Part shown: one piece after another, positions 1 to 5,768 of the stretch | Position numbering within the stretch: the first letter of the stretch is position 1 | How the letters are laid out: each line of letters begins with the position of its first letter | Source of the DNA: Planctomycetota bacterium | GTDB lineage: Bacteria > Planctomycetota > PLA2 > JAEUHO01 | Length of the DNA: 5,768 nt | NCBI GenBank assembly: GCA_024639415.1 | Contig: JAHEIK010000276.1 | Span: forward strand, 1 to 5,768 | Direction: 5' to 3' | Program-made: the position numbers and the translations under genes | Notes under the pieces: model-generated | The model's input: only the letters and a program-made list of their open reading frames with translations | The model's database searches: none | Told to the model about the DNA's origin: nothing

Positions 1-1633
1 TCTCGCGCTCGAGGCGCAGGGCCTCGCGCTCCAGGGCCCGGTCGCCGGAACCGCCCTCGTGCGGCGCCTGGTGGCGCAGCAGGTCCAGGAGCGCGCGGCC
101 GCGCGCCTGCTCGGCCAGCTCGAAGGCGCGCGTGGCGGCATCGGGTGCGCCGAAGTCCAGGACGAGCCGCACGGCATCGCGGAAGAGACGCGCCTTGCCC
201 GTGAGGAAGGCGGCCATGTACTCGTCGGGCGGCACGGCCATGCGGTGGTCCTCGAGCAGCCGCGTGGCCTGCAGCACGTGGCGCACGGCCCGCGCCATGT
301 CGCCGCGTGTCGCGAAGACGTGGCCGAGCTCCTGGTGGATCTCGCAGCGCAGCCAGGGCAGCCGCTGACCCTCCAGACCGTTCAGGGTCTCCTCGAGTCG
401 CTCCGTCGCCCTGGCCGCGTCGGCCGAGCGACGCTCGATCGAGGCCAGCAGCACCGAGGCGTAGCCGGCCCGCTCGTGCATGCCGCACGCCTCGAGGAGC
501 TCGATCGCCTTCTGGGCGCGTCGGGCCGCCCGGCCGGCGTGGCCGCTCTCCAGGTCGAGTTCGGCGAGGCGGTGCAGGCAGATGCCCCACCACATGCCGT
601 TGTCCAGCTCGCGGAACGTGCGCTCGGCGCGCTCCATGCGCCGCCGGGCGTCCTCGAAGTCTCCCAGGCTGCGGGCCGCCACCGAGCCGAAGAACTCCGC
701 ACGAGCTACGTCGGCGCGGATGCCCAGATCCTGCAGGACACGCGCCGCACGCTCGGCCAGTTCCGCCGCGTGCGCCGGCAGGTTCATGTGCAGGCTGATC
801 TCGGCCTCGTCCAGGTCGCACATGGCAACGTGGCGCCTGTCGCCGAGCTTCTCGAACTTGGCTCGCAGGGTGCGGAAGTGCTGCAGCGCGTCGTGGAACT
901 GTCCGCGCACGAAGCGCAGGTAGGCGTGGTTGTAGGCCGTACGCAGGGCCATGGCGTGGACGCCCTGCTCCTCGTAGTAGCGGCGTACGCGGCTGTAGAG
1001 GCGCTCGGCCTTGTCGTACTCCTCGAGGTTGGTCAGCGACGTCGCGCGGTTCATGTCGACGTTGGAGAGGACCTTGTGCTTGCCCTGGCGGGCGAACACC
1101 TTGCGGCCGCGGTCGTACGAGGCCAGTGCGTCGGCGCTGCGGCCCTGCGCCTGGTGCACGATGCCCTGGGCGATGTCCAGGCGCGCGCGGAACTCCGCCG
1201 TACCACGCTTGGGCACGGCCTGACGGCTCTCCTCGATCACCTCGAGCGCCTCGTCGAAGCGCGCGAGCATGGAGAGCGACTGCCCGTAGACCAGGCCGAG
1301 TCGGGCGGCGCGCTGCGGGGGCAGCATGCCACGCAGAACGCCGTAGCGCCTGGACGCGAGCCGGGGCTGCCCGAGCACGAGGTGTACGTCGGCGACGAGG
1401 CGCAGCGCGGCGCGCTCCGCATCTTCGTCGCCGGCACGCTTGGCTGCGAGCAGCGCCGCCGTTGCGATGCGTCGCGCAGCCTCGGGATCCTGCTTCCTAA
1501 GGGCCGTCGCCTCGGTAAGAAGTGCGTTGAGATCAATGTCGCCGGGCGCATGGGCGCGCACGAGGGAACGCCTGCGATGCGGCTCGGGCGTTCGGGCCAG
1601 TTCTTTGGCGAAGGTCTGCGTGCGTCGCCTCAC
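1..1633 (-). CDS. TPR protein of the CHAT (caspase-like) family, C-terminus beyond the left edge
   Basis: The frame stays open from 1633 to the left edge, giving 544 residues without a stop; the 3' end lies outside the window. From about residue 65 to 464 it is a run of ten helical-hairpin TPR-like units, each exactly 40 residues, with the usual small residues and units such as 'EYDKAERLYSRVRRYYEEQG' and 'QFHDALQHFRTLRAKFEKLG'. Near residues 502-519 is 'TRAFELAEQARGRALLDLLR', which matches the helix that commonly joins the TPR array to a C-terminal CHAT peptidase domain. The CHAT domain itself, with its His-Cys dyad, is not visible, so protease activity is inferred. There is no signal peptide or membrane segment, so it is probably cytoplasmic. 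The start is uncertain: GTG at 1633 has a weak AAGG 10 nt upstream, and GTG at 1561 is an alternative. It lies 63 nt after the small protein gene and is probably co-transcribed with it and the histidine kinase. The TPR call is firm; the CHAT call is likely. Confidence 0.85.
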   Translation of the reverse strand, partial: MRRRTQTFAKELARTPEPHRRRSLVRAHAPGDIDLNALLTEATALRKQDPEAARRIATAALLAAKRAGDEDAERAALRLVADVHLVLGQPRLASRRYGVLRGMLPPQRAARLGLVYGQSLSMLARFDEALEVIEESRQAVPKRGTAEFRARLDIAQGIVHQAQGRSADALASYDRGRKVFARQGKHKVLSNVDMNRATSLTNLEEYDKAERLYSRVRRYYEEQGVHAMALRTAYNHAYLRFVRGQFHDALQHFRTLRAKFEKLGDRRHVAMCDLDEAEISLHMNLPAHAAELAERAARVLQDLGIRADVARAEFFGSVAARSLGDFEDARRRMERAERTFRELDNGMWWGICLHRLAELDLESGHAGRAARRAQKAIELLEACGMHERAGYASVLLASIERRSADAARATERLEETLNGLEGQRLPWLRCEIHQELGHVFATRGDMARAVRHVLQATRLLEDHRMAVPPDEYMAAFLTGKARLFRDAVRLVLDFGAPDAATRAFELAEQARGRALLDLLRHQAPHEGGSGDRALEREALRLERE

Positions 1634-1670
1634 GAGATCGACGCCTTGCGGCGCAGGGAGAGCGGCCTGG

Positions 1671-1684
1671 GAGAGTGCTCTCTC
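1671..1684 (-). other. Short hairpin in the gap before the TPR gene
   Basis: Read on the minus strand, GAGAG, a 4-nt loop (AGCA) and CTCTC form a perfect 5-bp stem, with GG/CC beyond a one-base bulge. It lies in the 63-nt gap between the small protein gene and the TPR gene, just after the stop codon at 1697. It has no following T-run, so it does not look like an intrinsic terminator. It could stabilise or process the transcript, or be chance. Confidence 0.25.
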
Positions 1685-1696
1685 ACCGTGCGCGGC

Positions 1697-2134
1697 CTAC
1701 TGGGCGAACCGCACCCGGACGGTGGGGCCCTGCTTCGGCTCGAGCATCAGCTCGAAGTCGCCCGGCTCGCGGTAGGGGACAGCGAAGTCGCCGACGGGCG
1801 TCATCTTGGCGGCGCCGGTCATGCCCTCCTCGCCCACGAGGACGGCGTAGATCGGCTGCTCGAAGCGCGCGGCCGACTCGTCGGTCGGCGTGATGAACTG
1901 TCCGTAGAGCCATCCGCCTTCGAGCGTGTCGTGCCCCTCGTGGGGTACGAGCAACTCCACGTACGCGTCGTCCGCCTGGTAGAGCATGCGCCGTTCGCGG
2001 GCGCCGACATTGCGGAAGCCCAGTTGCTGCTCGCTCGTGCGCGTATCGGCTACGAGCTTCGCGTCGATGTAGACCTTGCCCTCGTCCGTCTGGTCAGCGG
2101 TCGTATGGTCGTTCGTCGTATGATCGTCCGTCAT
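1697..2134 (-). CDS. Small predicted beta-rich protein linked to the TPR-CHAT gene, function unknown
   Basis: 145 residues. The ATG at 2134 is set by two signs: its ATGA overlaps the histidine kinase stop by 4 bp, and AGGGGA lies 9 nt upstream. The frame is open further upstream, but only as antisense-style readthrough of the kinase gene. Residues 2-16 are three acidic, Thr-rich pentads (TDDHT, TNDHT, TADQT) and look disordered. From about residue 45 the sequence alternates like beta strands: 'RERRMLYQADDAYVELLV', then 'GGWLYGQFITP', then 'VGDFAVPYREPGDFELML', ending in 'TVRVRFAQ'. The order 'R-x-LLY..YxVxLxV', 'GQ..', 'GxF', 'PGxF.L.L' resembles small beta-sandwich proteins that often precede CHAT/TPR genes, usually after an ECF sigma factor gene. 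I recall that pattern and could not search for it. There are no cysteines and no membrane segment. A partner or substrate of the TPR-CHAT protein is a reasonable guess, not shown. Confidence 0.82.
   Translation of the reverse strand: MTDDHTTNDHTTADQTDEGKVYIDAKLVADTRTSEQQLGFRNVGARERRMLYQADDAYVELLVPHEGHDTLEGGWLYGQFITPTDESAARFEQPIYAVLVGEEGMTGAAKMTPVGDFAVPYREPGDFELMLEPKQGPTVRVRFAQ
2087..2131 (-). repeat. Three 15-bp imperfect repeats coding for T-x-D-(H/Q)-T
   Basis: Codons 2-16 of the 145-residue protein form three five-codon units, TDDHT, TNDHT and TADQT. The first two differ at a few bases only (ACGGACGATCATACG and ACGAACGACCATACG); the third is more diverged. The unit has the same length as the pentapeptide repeat in the nadC N-terminus of this window. 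Confidence 0.6.
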
Positions 2135-3084
2135 TGCGTGTCTTCCCCTATCCCGCCCGTTCCGGGTGCTGCCGTCCCGGAGGGCGGTGCCGACGCGCCA
2201 TCCACAGGTGCCGGTTTTAGCATGAGACGGAAGGTCGTTCCTACCCCGGCCTCCGTCTCGAAGTCGATGTGACCACCCTGCTCCTCGATCAGTCGCTTGG
2301 TGATGTAGAGGCCCAGCCCCGTGCTGCGGTGCGCCGTTCGATCCTGTTCGTGTCGCCCGTCCGCCGCGCTTGAGGAGCTTCCCTCCGGGCGGCCATGTAC
2401 GAACGGCTCGAAGACGTGCTCCGCGATGGCCGGCGGCACGCCGGGACCGTTGTCTTCGACTTCCACGAGGATCCAGCCGCGCCAACCGCGCACGCCGACG
2501 CGTACCTCGCGGCCGCCCTGCGAAGCCGCACGAACGGCATTGGTCACGAGATTCAGGACCGCTTGCATGAGACGCGTCCGGTCCACGTAACCGATGTGGC
2601 AGTTGTCGAGGAAACGCGTGATGCTCACACCCGCTAGACGGTTGCTCGATCGCAGCAGGCCGAGGGTGTCTTCGACGACCGCTTCGACCGGCACGGCGGC
2701 GCAGTGCTGCTCGTCGCGGCGCACCAGGTTGAGCAGCGCGCGGACGTAGCCTTCGGCGCGGCGTGCCCACTCGCGCATGCGCACGAGCGACTCGCGGTGG
2801 GACGCCGGGTCCTCGTCCAACAGTCCGCGGTCGCACTCGCCGAGGAGCGGCTGCAGGAGACCGGCCAGATCGTGGGCCATGCCGCCGGCGAGCAAGCCTG
2901 TCGAGGCGAGGCGCTGCACGTGGCCGAGCCACTGGACCGTCTGCTGTTGGTCGAGCAGGGCGACGCCGCCGAACAGCGCTTCCGGGTCGAGTCCGGCGCG
3001 CAGGGCTTCCTCGGTCGCCTCGCGCGGCTGCGTGGTCGGGCTCGTATCGCTACGGTCCTGGTTGGCGTCCTCGTGACCCGTCAT
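2131..3084 (-). CDS. Soluble orphan sensor histidine kinase without a sensor domain
   Basis: 317 residues, an ATP-dependent protein-histidine kinase of two-component type. Order: residues 1-45, charged and probably disordered; dimerisation/phosphoacceptor helix with H-box 'LLAGGMAHDLAGLLQPLL', phosphoacceptor His71; N-box 'LMQAVLNLVTNAVRAA' (Asn178, Asn182); G1 box 'VEVEDNGPGVPP' (Asp211, Gly213, Gly215); F-box 'VFEPFVHG'; G2 box 'STGLGLYITKRLIEEQGG'; and a Pro/Gly/Ala tail of about 25 residues. All catalytic boxes are intact. There is no PAS, GAF or HAMP domain and no transmembrane segment, so it is cytoplasmic and must sense through a partner or through its N-terminus. The H-box is unusual in lacking the common Asn-Pro after the His. 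The ATP lid holds a Ser-rich and His-rich insertion at about residues 231-252. No response regulator lies beside it. It is first in a unit with the small beta protein (4-bp overlap) and the TPR-CHAT gene. The ATG at 3084 has GGAAGGGGA at 3105-3097, 12 nt upstream, a slightly long spacing. Confidence 0.93.
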   Translation of the reverse strand: MTGHEDANQDRSDTSPTTQPREATEEALRAGLDPEALFGGVALLDQQQTVQWLGHVQRLASTGLLAGGMAHDLAGLLQPLLGECDRGLLDEDPASHRESLVRMREWARRAEGYVRALLNLVRRDEQHCAAVPVEAVVEDTLGLLRSSNRLAGVSITRFLDNCHIGYVDRTRLMQAVLNLVTNAVRAASQGGREVRVGVRGWRGWILVEVEDNGPGVPPAIAEHVFEPFVHGRPEGSSSSAADGRHEQDRTAHRSTGLGLYITKRLIEEQGGHIDFETEAGVGTTFRLMLKPAPVDGASAPPSGTAAPGTGGIGEDTQ

Positions 3085-3159
3085 GGCCTGATTCGATCCC
3101 CTTCCCGGCGGATGCGTGGATGCTGTGAACCCCTCTGGAGTACCCTCTCCATGAGTGCC

Positions 3160-3178
3160 CGCCAGCCCGTTTCTGGCG
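3160..3178. repeat. Perfect 6-bp inverted repeat upstream of dapF
   Basis: CGCCAG, 7-nt spacer CCCGTTT, CTGGCG. It lies 68 bp before the dapF start. No T-run follows on either strand. It could be a regulator's operator or a weak RNA hairpin. Confidence 0.4.
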
Positions 3179-3211
3179 TTCCTTGAATCTGCGTTGAGAT
3201 TGGCGGCGCGA

Positions 3212-3230
3212 CTGTCTCATCCCGAGACAG
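3212..3230. repeat. Perfect 7-bp inverted repeat just upstream of the dapF ribosome binding site
   Basis: CTGTCTC, 5-nt spacer ATCCC, GAGACAG. The two arms match perfectly. It ends 7 nt before the GGGAG at 3238-3242, so it would form an RNA hairpin next to the dapF ribosome binding site if transcribed, or serve as a palindromic operator. No T-run follows, so an intrinsic terminator is unlikely. Confidence 0.5.
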
Positions 3231-3237
3231 ACGTGCC

Positions 3238-3242
3238 GGGAG
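3238..3242 (+). promoter_or_regulatory. Ribosome binding site of dapF
   Basis: GGGAG, 3 nt before GTG 3246 and 6 nt before GTG 3249. The spacing favours the second GTG as the true start. Confidence 0.55.
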
Positions 3243-3245
3243 CCC

Positions 3246-4106
<861 letters not shown>

Positions 4107-4111
4107 GCGCC

Positions 4112-4630
4112 ATGGACGTCTGCGAGGAGTGTGGCAGCCATCAACTCGAGCCTGCGCTCGTCGAGGGGGTCGAGGTCGCGCGTTGCGGATTGTGCGACCA
4201 CCTGCAAGGCGACACGGCCGCGATCGCGATTATCGACCAGCGGCGCGAAGCGAGCGATCGTGGTTTCAGCGCGATCGTGTATCCCCTGGTGAAGGCGCTC
4301 GAGCTGGTCCCTTCGTTCCGTGTGACGGGGGCTTCCCCCGGCCGCGTCGAGACGAGTGAGTTCCCCTTCGTGTTCTTGCGCGTGGCCGAAGGTGGCCTGC
4401 GTGACGTCGAGCGCCTGCTCACGAGCCTCGAGATGGCCAACGAGACGACGCGTCGCCGCTGGGTCGTGGAGTGCACCCTGCAGCGGGGCCTGCTGTTCAT
4501 CTTGCGGCCGCGCTTCTGGAAGGCCGTGCTCGAGATCGACGAGAAGGACATCCGCGAGGCGCGCCAGGACTTCAAGCTGCTGGCCGACGTGCTCGCGCGC
4601 GACGTGAAGCTCTCGTGGTGGAACGAGTAG
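4112..4630 (+). CDS. Zinc-ribbon protein of unknown function, downstream of dapF
   Basis: 172 residues from the ATG with the AGGAG ribosome binding site. Residues 4-28 form a four-cysteine metal site, CEEC (Cys4, Cys7) and CGLC (Cys25, Cys28), spaced as in rubredoxin-like or zinc-ribbon knuckles. The rest is a mixed alpha/beta domain of about 140 residues. It includes an 'EFPFVFLRV' strand (83-91), 'RRRWVVECTLQRGLLFILRP' (114-133) with alternating hydrophobic residues, and a charged helical tail ending in 'LARDVKLSWWNE'. There is no signal peptide or membrane helix, so it is probably cytoplasmic. I do not recognise a named family; it has the look of a conserved hypothetical protein. The 5-nt spacing suggests co-transcription with dapF, but nothing in the sequence ties it to lysine or cell-wall synthesis. 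Zinc ribbons often bind nucleic acid or protein; which applies here is unknown. Confidence 0.88.
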   Translation: MDVCEECGSHQLEPALVEGVEVARCGLCDHLQGDTAAIAIIDQRREASDRGFSAIVYPLVKALELVPSFRVTGASPGRVETSEFPFVFLRVAEGGLRDVERLLTSLEMANETTRRRWVVECTLQRGLLFILRPRFWKAVLEIDEKDIREARQDFKLLADVLARDVKLSWWNE

Positions 4631-4657
4631 TCGTCCACGTGGGGGGCATGCGGCGCT
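4631..4657. other. Convergent gap between the zinc-ribbon gene and nadC
   Basis: Only 27 nt separate the two convergent stop codons. I see no GC-rich stem followed by a T-run on either strand, so no intrinsic terminator is called. Termination may be Rho-dependent or lie inside the opposing genes. Confidence 0.6.
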
Positions 4658-5632
4658 TCAGGATGCGTTGCGGATCTTCAGGCTGATGTCCAAGGCCGGC
4701 GCGCTGTGGGTGAGCGCACCCGAGGACAGGCGCCCGACGCCGGTTGCCGCCAGCCCCTCGATGCGCTCGAGCGTGACACCGCCCGTCACCTCCAGCTGCG
4801 GGCGCGGCGGTGCCATGGTGCGTACGCGCGCCACGGCCGCGCGAATCGCCGCGATGTCGAAGTCGTCGAGCATCAGGACCAGGCGCCCGGCCTCCTCGCC
4901 GGCAGCCTCGATCGCGGCATCCAGCTCCTTGGCATCTTCGACCTCGATGTAGAGGGTCAGGCCCGCGGCCGAGTGTTCGATCAGCCCGCGCACGGCCCGC
5001 GCGATGGAGTCAGGACCGCGCGTGCCGTAGGCCGCGACGAGGTGGTTCTCCTTGAGCATCGCCGCGTCGGCGAGGTGCATGCGGTGGTTGCGTCCGCCGC
5101 CACAGCGGACCGCGTACTTCTCGAGGGCGCGCCAGCCGGGCGTCGTCTTGCGCGTGTCGTAGATGCCCGGCCCGCCCAGCATGGCCTCGGCGTAGGTCGC
5201 CGCCATCGTCGCCACGCCACTCAGGCGCTGCACGAAGTTGAGCACGGTGCGCTCACCCTGGAGCAGCGCCGCAGCAGGGCCGTCGATGCGCGCGATGACC
5301 GTCCCGGCGCCCACCGTGTCGCCGTCCTCCGCCAGCAGCTGCACTTCGACAGCCTCATCCAACAGCTCGAACACGGCGGCGATGAGCGGCAGTCCACACA
5401 CTACGCCGGGAGCCTTCACGAGCATCTCCGCGCTCGCCCGGCGTCCCGCGCCAACGAGCGCAGCCGTCGTCACGTCCTCCGTCGCATGGTCCTCGGCCAG
5501 CGCTGCGCGCAGGAGGTCCATGTGTTCTGCGGGCTTGAGGTCGTCGGGCTTGAGGTCGTCGTGCCCGAGGTCGTCGTGCCCGAGGTCGTCGTGCCCGAGG
5601 TCGTCGTGCCCGAGGTCGTCCGGAGTACTCAT
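4658..5632 (-). CDS. nadC: Nicotinate-nucleotide pyrophosphorylase (quinolinate phosphoribosyltransferase)
   Basis: Converts quinolinate and PRPP to nicotinate mononucleotide, CO2 and PPi in de novo NAD synthesis (EC 2.4.2.19). It has 324 residues; the core from about residue 38 is family length (about 285). Visible family motifs: 'ALAEDHATEDVTT', 'LQGERTVLNFVQRLSGVATM' (Glu127, Arg128), 'IYDTRKTTPGWRALEKYAVR' (Arg161, Lys162), 'GGGRNHRMHLADAAMLKENH' (His183, Arg184, Lys194), 'LMLDDF', 'EVTGGVTLERI', 'GALTHSAPALDISLKI'. Small departures are 'MLDDF' for the common MLDN, 'TGG' for SGG or SGN, and 'LSSGALT' for ISVGALT. The ATG at 5632 overlaps the upstream stop (ATGA), which supports this start although no strong ribosome binding site precedes it. 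Between the start and the core lie six pentapeptide repeats (DDLGH x4, DDLKP x2, residues 5-34) that are not part of the enzyme fold. An internal ATG at 5521 would give a normal-length enzyme but has no ribosome binding site. Confidence 0.97.
   Translation of the reverse strand: MSTPDDLGHDDLGHDDLGHDDLGHDDLKPDDLKPAEHMDLLRAALAEDHATEDVTTAALVGAGRRASAEMLVKAPGVVCGLPLIAAVFELLDEAVEVQLLAEDGDTVGAGTVIARIDGPAAALLQGERTVLNFVQRLSGVATMAATYAEAMLGGPGIYDTRKTTPGWRALEKYAVRCGGGRNHRMHLADAAMLKENHLVAAYGTRGPDSIARAVRGLIEHSAAGLTLYIEVEDAKELDAAIEAAGEEAGRLVLMLDDFDIAAIRAAVARVRTMAPPRPQLEVTGGVTLERIEGLAATGVGRLSSGALTHSAPALDISLKIRNAS
5531..5620 (-). repeat. Six 15-bp tandem repeats in the nadC N-terminus
   Basis: Six contiguous 15-bp units with no indels. 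On the plus strand, two copies of GGGCTTGAGGTCGTC (5531-5560) are followed by four identical copies of GTGCCCGAGGTCGTC (5561-5620). On the coding strand these give DDLGH four times, then DDLKP twice. Four identical copies suggest recent expansion by slippage. The 15-bp unit keeps the reading frame whatever the copy number. Confidence 0.95.
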
Positions 5633-5768
5633 GGAGTCATCGTGTACGACGGGCGGCCGTGCAGGAAGAGCCGCATCGGTAGATCGGCCGCGCGCAGGCC
5701 TCGCAGCGTGCCCGGCCCGATGCCCCGGATGCTCAGCAGATCCTCCCAGTCGCGGAGTCCTGCAGGTG
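5629..5768 (-). CDS. C-terminal end of a helix-hairpin-helix protein, upstream of nadC (partial)
   Basis: The minus-strand frame is open from the right edge to a TGA at 5631-5629; the last 45 codons are visible. They include 'LRDWEDLLSIRGIGPGTLRG' followed by 'LRAADLPMRLFLHGRPSYTM' and a final Thr-Pro. 'LLSIRGIGPGTLRGLRAA' fits the helix-hairpin-helix pattern (hydrophobic-x-G-h-G-x3-h), as in the DNA-binding C-terminus of ComEA or the HhH part of GspK-like proteins and nucleases. Which of these cannot be told from the fragment. The stop overlaps the nadC ATG by 4 bp (ATGA), so the two genes are probably translationally coupled. The start lies beyond the right edge. Confidence 0.75.
   Translation of the reverse strand, partial: PAGLRDWEDLLSIRGIGPGTLRGLRAADLPMRLFLHGRPSYTMTP

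Larger units (their letters stand above)
3085..3245. promoter_or_regulatory. Divergent intergenic region between the kinase unit and dapF
   Basis: These 161 bp separate two divergently transcribed genes, so promoters for both must lie here or nearby. I find no convincing -35/-10 pair on either strand. TTGAAT (3183-3188) and TTGAGA (3194-3199) resemble -35 boxes for dapF but have no good -10 partner at 16-18 bp. Two perfect inverted repeats occur on the dapF side (3160-3178 and 3212-3230). An 11-codon ATG frame at 3151-3186 is present by chance or as a leader peptide; nothing supports its translation. Confidence 0.55.

Noticed and set aside
59..2272. A 737-residue open frame on the plus strand
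   Set aside because: It uses the same codon boundaries as the minus-strand TPR and small-protein genes, read antisense. In GC-rich coding DNA the antisense in-phase frame rarely meets stops. Its composition (rich in Val, Arg, Leu, His) shows no domain, while the minus strand gives clear TPR units and the CHAT-linker helix.
1697..2932. A 411-residue minus-strand frame extending upstream of the small protein
   Set aside because: The part above 2134 is an alternative frame of the histidine kinase gene, with low-complexity Arg/Ala/Pro-rich sequence. The ATG at 2134, with its ribosome binding site and ATGA overlap, is the real start.
2704..3186. A 160-residue plus-strand frame across the kinase gene and the divergent region
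   Set aside because: Most of it is antisense to the histidine kinase H-box region, and it has no recognisable domain. The short ATG frame at 3151-3186 within it has no ribosome binding site worth naming.
5531..5620. The 15-bp repeats as a CRISPR array or iteron origin
   Set aside because: The units are contiguous with no spacers and lie in frame inside nadC. They are a coding tandem repeat.
5629..5640. A three-codon ATG-ACT-CCA-TGA leader before nadC
   Set aside because: It is simply the last codons of the upstream helix-hairpin-helix gene, whose open frame continues to the right edge.

Overview
The window is high-GC bacterial chromosome packed with genes, and no stretch over 300 bases lacks one. 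It holds seven genes, two of them cut by the window ends. Codons favour G or C in the third position, which produces very long antisense ORFs that are not genes. No rRNA, tRNA, IS element or CRISPR array is visible. The gene mix (a TPR-CHAT protein, a small beta-rich companion, a zinc-ribbon protein of unknown function, dapF and nadC) would suit Planctomycetota or a similar GC-rich lineage such as Acidobacteriota or Myxococcota. That placement is inference from gene content.

Left half (1-3084, minus strand): a three-gene unit transcribed right to left. It begins with a soluble histidine kinase with no sensor domain (3084-2131). This overlaps by 4 bp (ATGA) a 145-residue small protein with a predicted beta-rich body (2134-1697). 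After a 63-nt gap comes a TPR protein (from about 1633) that runs off the left edge. Its last visible part carries the helix typical of proteins that end in a CHAT (caspase-like) peptidase domain. No response regulator is seen. This kinase / small beta protein / TPR-CHAT unit is the most interesting content of the window.

Middle (3085-4630): a 161-bp divergent intergenic region with two perfect inverted repeats precedes dapF (diaminopimelate epimerase, lysine and peptidoglycan precursor synthesis) on the plus strand. dapF is followed 5 nt later by a 172-residue zinc-ribbon protein of unknown function, probably in the same transcript.

Right part (4658-5768, minus strand): nadC (quinolinate phosphoribosyltransferase, NAD synthesis) converges on the dapF unit with a 27-nt gap. 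Its N-terminus carries six copies of a 15-bp tandem repeat coding for DDLGH/DDLKP pentapeptides. Upstream, and overlapping nadC by 4 bp, is the 3' end of a gene whose product ends in a helix-hairpin-helix motif. This gene is easy to miss because only its last 45 codons are in the window.
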